A DNA stretch of 64,000 nt from Firmicutes bacterium CAG:345 (lineage in GTDB: Bacteria; Bacillota_I; Bacilli_A; RFN20; CAG-288), in the NCBI GenBank assembly GCA_000433315.1, contig FR893355.1, positions 1 to 64,000 of the forward strand. Reading direction: 5' to 3'. This document shows positions 60,367 through 64,000 of this stretch, piece after piece. Position 1 is the first letter of the stretch. Each line of letters starts with the position of its first letter. Both the position numbers and the translations under genes were made by a program. A model generated the notes under the pieces. It saw only the letters and a program-made list of their open reading frames with translations. It searched no databases and was not told where the DNA came from.

Positions 60367-60945
60367 ATGAATAATAATATTGAAATTGAAGCTAAAGTTC
60401 TATTGACTAAAGAACAATATGTAAAAGTAATGAAAGCGATGCACTTAAATATAAAGGATCAATTTGTACAAACTAATTATTATATTGATTCAAATCAAAG
60501 AATTTTAAAGAAACAAAATATTGCTCTTCGTGTAAGAGAGTTAAAAGGCAATTATACACTTACTTTGAAAACACCGATGGCCGAAGGTCTTTTGGAAAAA
60601 AATCAAACTTTAAGTGCTGTAGAATTTTATGATTTGGTTCATTCTAATAAATTCCCAGAAGGTGATGTTGCAGATTTCTTGGAATTGTTAGATGTTGAAA
60701 TTAAGGATTTAATTATTTTGGCTATCCTTCAAACAAAGCGATATGAATATCCATATAAGTCAGCAAGTTTAGCATTGGATGAAAATAGTTATAATGGTAA
60801 AGTTGATTATGAACTTGAATTGGAAGATAGTTCAATGGCATTAGCTAGAGAAAAAGTTCAAGAAATTCTTAATGGTTTAGATATAAAATTTGAATTCAAT
60901 CATGTTTCTAAACAAGCTAGAGCAATGTCGACAATAAGTAAATAA
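60367..60945 (+). CDS. CYTH-domain phosphohydrolase
   Basis: A 192-residue triphosphate tunnel enzyme. The N-terminal EIEAK is the ExExK motif. YYIDSNQRILKKQNIALRVRELKGNYTLTLK and KVDYELELE supply the other basic and acidic tunnel residues. Members hydrolyse inorganic triphosphate or thiamin triphosphate; Bacilli YjbK is related. The ribosome site AAGGAG precedes ATG. It is divergent from nadK. Confidence 0.9.
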   Translation: MNNNIEIEAKVLLTKEQYVKVMKAMHLNIKDQFVQTNYYIDSNQRILKKQNIALRVRELKGNYTLTLKTPMAEGLLEKNQTLSAVEFYDLVHSNKFPEGDVADFLELLDVEIKDLIILAILQTKRYEYPYKSASLALDENSYNGKVDYELELEDSSMALAREKVQEILNGLDIKFEFNHVSKQARAMSTISK

Positions 60946-60950
60946 AATTT

Positions 60951-60976
60951 AGCTGCTATCGAAAGCAGCTTTTTTA
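60951..60976 (+). terminator. terminator of the CYTH gene
   Basis: AGCTGCT (60951-60957) pairs with AGCAGCT (60964-60970), followed by TTTTTT. Confidence 0.85.
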
Positions 60977-61089
60977 ATGACGTTTGATGCGCATTTGTTG
61001 TACGTTTTTATGAAATTAGGAAATTAATGAATGCACTTTGTGCATAATTTGCTGATAAATTAAAAAAATATTTTATTTAAATTTGATAA

Positions 61090-61098
61090 TGCTATAAT
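61090..61098 (+). promoter_or_regulatory. extended -10 promoter of the DUF5692 gene
   Basis: TGCTATAAT is a consensus extended -10, followed by the ribosome site AGGAGG at about 61112-61118. Confidence 0.6.
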
Positions 61099-61122
61099 TT
61101 TTTTAGAATATTAGGAGGTATT

Positions 61123-62175
61123 ATGATATTCAATATTTATGGTACCTATTCCCTTTATTAACTTTTGGGATGGGTATTAGTGTTCGTCGGTTTAATCGTA
61201 TGTAATGAACTGGCACGAAGAACAAAAATAGGTGGTATCATCTTCTTCTTAGCTATTCCAGCTTGTTTGACAATTTATTTTGTCATTTTGACTATCTGGG
61301 GGAAAGTCGATCCTAATTCCTGGGCAGCTAGTAACTGGACATTTACTAAGATGAATTCATGGTTCCACTATGCAAAGTTGTATGCTGCCACAGCAGGATG
61401 TATCGGCTTCATGATGATCAAATATGGCTGGGGAATTGGTAAAAAGAATTGGTTTAAACCTTTCCCATTCATCATTGTTGCAATCAATATTTTAATTGCT
61501 TGTGTCAGTGATTTCGAATCAGCTATCAAAGGTGCTCAAGCAGCAACTGAAGGAACAGCTGGTTGGTGGAAATCCAGTGAAGGCGTCTGGTTATATGGCG
61601 GATGGTGGAACTGGGTTAATGGTATTGCTGGCCTTATCAATATTGCATGTATGACCGGTTGGTGGGGAATTTATTCTTCAAAGAAAAAGCAAGATATGTT
61701 ATGGCCTGATATGACATGGGTATATATTATTGCTTATGATATTTGGAACTTCGAATATACATATAATAATTTGCCAACTCACTCATGGTATTGTGGTTTA
61801 GCATTATTATTAGCTCCAACCTTTGCTAATTTATTCTGGAATAAAGGCGGTTGGATTCAAAACCGTGCAAATACATTGGCCATATGGTGTATGTTTGCTC
61901 AAGTAGTTCCTTATTTCCAAGATGCTTTACCATTTAATGTTGTAACATCTGTTTATGGTCCTGCTGGTGATCTTTCTGTAGCAACTGGAGTATCTGCACC
62001 GACTGTTGCTGATCCAAAGGCACAAGGAGTAATTGCGATATTAGCACTAGCGGTTAATGTGGTGGCGTTGACGATAATTATAAGGCGCGCTATTTTGCAA
62101 AAGAAGAATCCATATACTCACGAAATCTTTACGGATCAAAAAGATTTCCAAGAAGCAATGTTAAGAAGAGAATAA
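61123..62175 (+). pseudogene. DUF5692 membrane protein, interrupted by TAA near the start
   Basis: A multi-pass membrane protein of about 350 codons. ATG 61123 has a perfect ribosome site (AGGAGG) and begins MIFNIYGTYSLY, but a TAA at 61159-61161 stops it. The same frame then continues LLGWVLVFVGLIVCNELARRTK, and the rest matches DUF5692 throughout (MLWPDMTWVYIIAYDIWNFEYTYN). The peptide before the stop also fits the family's N-terminus. A restart at TTG 61165 has no ribosome site. It is a fresh lesion, sequence error or read-through case. The function of DUF5692 is unknown. Confidence 0.85.
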
Positions 62176-62253
62176 AAAAGACCAGTCCGTTAAAGCGCAG
62201 TTTCCTTAGGGAATTATTAAAACTAAATTATAGAATTACGCTTTCAAACGATG

Positions 62254-62289
62254 ACAAAAGGTTCACGGAAAAATCCGTGAGCCTTTTGT
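62254..62289 (+). terminator. strong hairpin after the DUF5692 gene
   Basis: ACAAAAGGTTCACGGA (62254-62269) and TCCGTGAGCCTTTTGT (62274-62289) form a 16-base stem with a 4-base loop. The stem base supplies the T-rich tract. An outer pair AAAGCG (about 62195) and CGCTTT (about 62239) may form a second structure upstream. Confidence 0.65.
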
Positions 62290-62564
62290 GTATCAAACAA
62301 CAGAGATGTTATGCGGTTAAAAAAAGATTTAACTGTAATGAATAGAAATGAAACGCAAACGGAACTCATCCAGAATACATTGTTTATAATATTTGAAGCG
62401 AAATTGCAAGCAAGACATGTAAGAAGAATGCGATAACAAAGAAAAGACAGATAAGCATTGATTATAATCTTTATAAAATCTTAACGCCATCAACAAGAAC
62501 CCTAATGCTATCTTTATGAAAAATATGATATCATAATAACGATAAACGGAATCGAGGCTTTTGC
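62290..62564. other. spacer at the composition change
   Basis: About 275 bases between the AT-rich native gene and the GC-richer potassium system. No gene is supported on either strand. A short A-rich segment and a TATGATATCATA-like palindrome lie near 62524-62535. No known riboswitch was recognised. Confidence 0.45.
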
Positions 62565-63893
62565 ATGGGAATACTAAAAAGGAAACTATCATCCTTTCAG
62601 ATAATACTAATAGAATTCGCGGGAGTTATTTTGCTCGGCGCATTTTTACTTACCTTGCCGATTTCTTCAAAAACTCACGAATGGACATCGTTTATCGACG
62701 CCCTTTTTACTTCGACGTCCGCCGTATGCGTAACGGGACTTATCGTGTTCGATACGGCAACGCACTGGACGATATTCGGGCAAATTGTTATATTATTGCT
62801 GATTCAAATCGGCGGCATGGGCATCGTTACCATAGCCGTGTCTCTTGCCGTTATTTCCGGCAAAAAAATCGGGCTGTTCAGCCGCGAAACAATGAAAAAT
62901 GCGATTTCTGCGCCAAACGTGAGCGGAATAGTCCGCCTGACCGGATTTATAATCAAAGGTATATTTTTGATTGAACTTATCGGCGCGCTTGTTATGATGC
63001 CCGTATTTTGTATAGATTACGGCGCCGAAGGAATTTGGCTGTCGATTTTCCATTCCGTGTCGGCGTTCTGCAATGCCGGGTTCGATATTATGGGGACGAA
63101 AAGCGGCGAATTTACTTCTATCACGCGCTATTCGGCGCAACCTGTCATCAACATTACGATTATGTTGCTGATAATTATCGGCGGTATCGGTTTTTTGGTA
63201 TGGGAAGACGTTTGCAAACACAAGTGGCGAATCAAAGAATATCGCACGCAAAGCAAAGTGGTATTGATTGTAACCGCCGCGCTTATTGTTTTGCCCACGA
63301 TATACTTCTTCTTTTTTGAATTCAGCGATTTACCTGTCGGTAAGCGAATACTTGCTTCTTTGTTTCAATCCGTAACGCCGAGGACGGCAGGGTTTAATAC
63401 GGTAGATCTTACGGCGATCAGCGATACGGGATTATACCTGATGATTATTCTTATGTTGATAGGCGGTTCGCCCGGTTCGACCGCAGGCGGTATGAAAACG
63501 ACGACGGTAGCAGTTTTATTTTCTTCCGCTTTTTCCGTGTTCAGAAAAAAAGACAATGCGGAACTTATGAAACGGCGCGTTGACGATGAAACGGTTAAGA
63601 CGGCTTCGGCGATATTTATAATGTATATAACCCTGTTTTTATTAGGCGGAATGGCTATAAGCGCGATTGAAAATTTGCCTGTTACGTCATGCCTTTACGA
63701 AACCGCTTCCGCCGTCGGCACGGTAGGTCTTACTCTCGGAATTACCCCGACGCTCGGAATTGCGTCCAAGTTGATTTTGATATTATCTATGTTTTTCGGA
63801 CGCGTCGGCGGATTGACGTTAATATATGCCGCTTTCGGCACACATAAAAAGCAAGCGGCAAAGTTACCGACGGATACGATTGCAGTCGGTTAA
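62565..63893 (+). CDS. ktrB: potassium uptake channel subunit KtrB/TrkH
   Basis: A 442-residue membrane protein with four P-loop repeats: SAVCVTGL, SAFCNAGF, TPRTAGF and SAVGTVGLT, whose Gly residues form the K+ filter. Length and simple topology fit KtrB. It works with the cytosolic regulator KtrA, whose gene follows. Codons (GGC, CGC, GCG, ACG) and base composition differ sharply from the genes to the left, suggesting transfer from a higher-GC relative such as a clostridial lineage. Ribosome site GAGG only. Confidence 0.93.
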   Translation: MGILKRKLSSFQIILIEFAGVILLGAFLLTLPISSKTHEWTSFIDALFTSTSAVCVTGLIVFDTATHWTIFGQIVILLLIQIGGMGIVTIAVSLAVISGKKIGLFSRETMKNAISAPNVSGIVRLTGFIIKGIFLIELIGALVMMPVFCIDYGAEGIWLSIFHSVSAFCNAGFDIMGTKSGEFTSITRYSAQPVINITIMLLIIIGGIGFLVWEDVCKHKWRIKEYRTQSKVVLIVTAALIVLPTIYFFFFEFSDLPVGKRILASLFQSVTPRTAGFNTVDLTAISDTGLYLMIILMLIGGSPGSTAGGMKTTTVAVLFSSAFSVFRKKDNAELMKRRVDDETVKTASAIFIMYITLFLLGGMAISAIENLPVTSCLYETASAVGTVGLTLGITPTLGIASKLILILSMFFGRVGGLTLIYAAFGTHKKQAAKLPTDTIAVG

Positions 63894-63906
63894 GGAGGTT
63901 TTATAT

Positions 63907-64000
63907 ATGAAAACGAAATCTGTTTTATTGATAGGTCTCGGACGTTTCGGGAAATACATCGCAATGAAATTACACGAATTAGGACACGAAGTCATGGCGG
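63907..64000 (+). CDS. ktrA: KtrA/TrkA-N potassium regulator (partial)
   Basis: The first 31 codons only, running off the right edge. SVLLIGLGRFGKYIAMKLHELGHEV is the RCK nucleotide-binding start (GxGxxG). The ribosome site AAGGAGG lies before ATG. It shares the GC-rich composition of ktrB and gates that channel in response to nucleotides. Confidence 0.88.
   Translation, partial: MKTKSVLLIGLGRFGKYIAMKLHELGHEVMA

Noticed and set aside
62329..62592. Minus-strand frame of 87 codons before ktrB
   Set aside because: No ribosome site or recognisable domain; it spans the ktrB start and looks like a chance frame.
62793..63251. Minus-strand frame of 152 codons inside ktrB
   Set aside because: Antisense shadow of a clear membrane-protein gene in GC-rich sequence.
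1..64000. CRISPR array or insertion sequence
   Set aside because: No regularly spaced repeats, no transposase and no flanking inverted repeats were found.

Overview
The window is a strongly AT-rich chromosomal segment of a low-GC Gram-positive bacterium, most plausibly an uncultured, gut-type member of the Bacilli near the Mollicutes/Erysipelotrichales branch. This placement is inferred from gene content: EzrA, the rimP-nusA-ylxR-ylxQ-infB-rbfA operon, rplU-prp-rpmA-obg with a Prp-cleavable L27, a CIRCE operator, a CcpA-like regulator with a cre site, a family I pyrophosphatase, class III FBPase and a DUF5692 membrane protein. The organism has a cell wall (EzrA, diaminopimelate genes, LD-carboxypeptidase). 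It uses the standard code: TAA, TAG and TGA all end normal genes and Trp is TGG.

Layout. 1-1.4 kb: the end of an Rhs-type polymorphic toxin, a candidate immunity gene, a decayed TNT-type toxin tip and its candidate immunity gene. 1.8-4.4 kb: SRP RNA, tadA, a YjdF-like membrane protein and serS. 4.5-12 kb: a broken SleB-like hydrolase, a small-molecule kinase, pduL, a zinc phospholipase-like gene, ppa, a transaldolase-type aldolase, membrane proteins and a CIRCE-controlled hsp20. 12-17.3 kb: ytfJ-ytfI, a 44-residue small protein, thiI, a cysteine desulfurase and ezrA, a gene order like that of Bacillus. 17.5-26.9 kb: a short ClpC-like ATPase and a JetA-JetB-JetC (MksF/E/B-like) condensin operon without JetD. 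27-30.6 kb: glgC-glgD-glgA. 30.6-33.8 kb: asd, dapF and an aminotransferase broken by TAG. 33.8-36 kb: a guanylate-kinase-like gene, a frameshifted TetR gene and a secreted SH3/C39-like protein. 36.1-37.6 kb: initiator tRNA and infC-rpmI-rplT, with infC probably starting at ATA. 37.8-40.5 kb: CcpA-like regulator, a small membrane protein and a methyltransferase-like protein. 40.6-47.7 kb: the nusA-infB operon facing an inverted truB-ribF pair, and an MntR-like regulator. 47.9-51.8 kb: a candidate structured small RNA, a DUF2089-like gene, the L21 leader with rplU-prp-rpmA, obg and a secreted or anchored protein. 51.9-62.2 kb: pepF, a HAD phosphatase, LD-carboxypeptidase, FBPase, a TtcA-acetyltransferase fusion, an EIIB-like protein without its cysteine, NAD kinase, a CYTH protein and a DUF5692 gene broken by TAA. 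62.5-64 kb: a KtrB/KtrA potassium system with visibly higher GC and different codon use, probably acquired.

Most genes are housekeeping: translation, tRNA modification, gluconeogenesis and glycogen storage, and cell wall. The points most worth a second look are the candidate small RNA with three exposed anti-Shine-Dalgarno-like segments (47930-48049), the JetABC operon lacking its nuclease, the TtcA-GNAT fusion in an operon with a cysteine-less EIIB homologue and NAD kinase, four otherwise intact genes each broken by a single lesion, and the toxin cassette remnants at the left edge.
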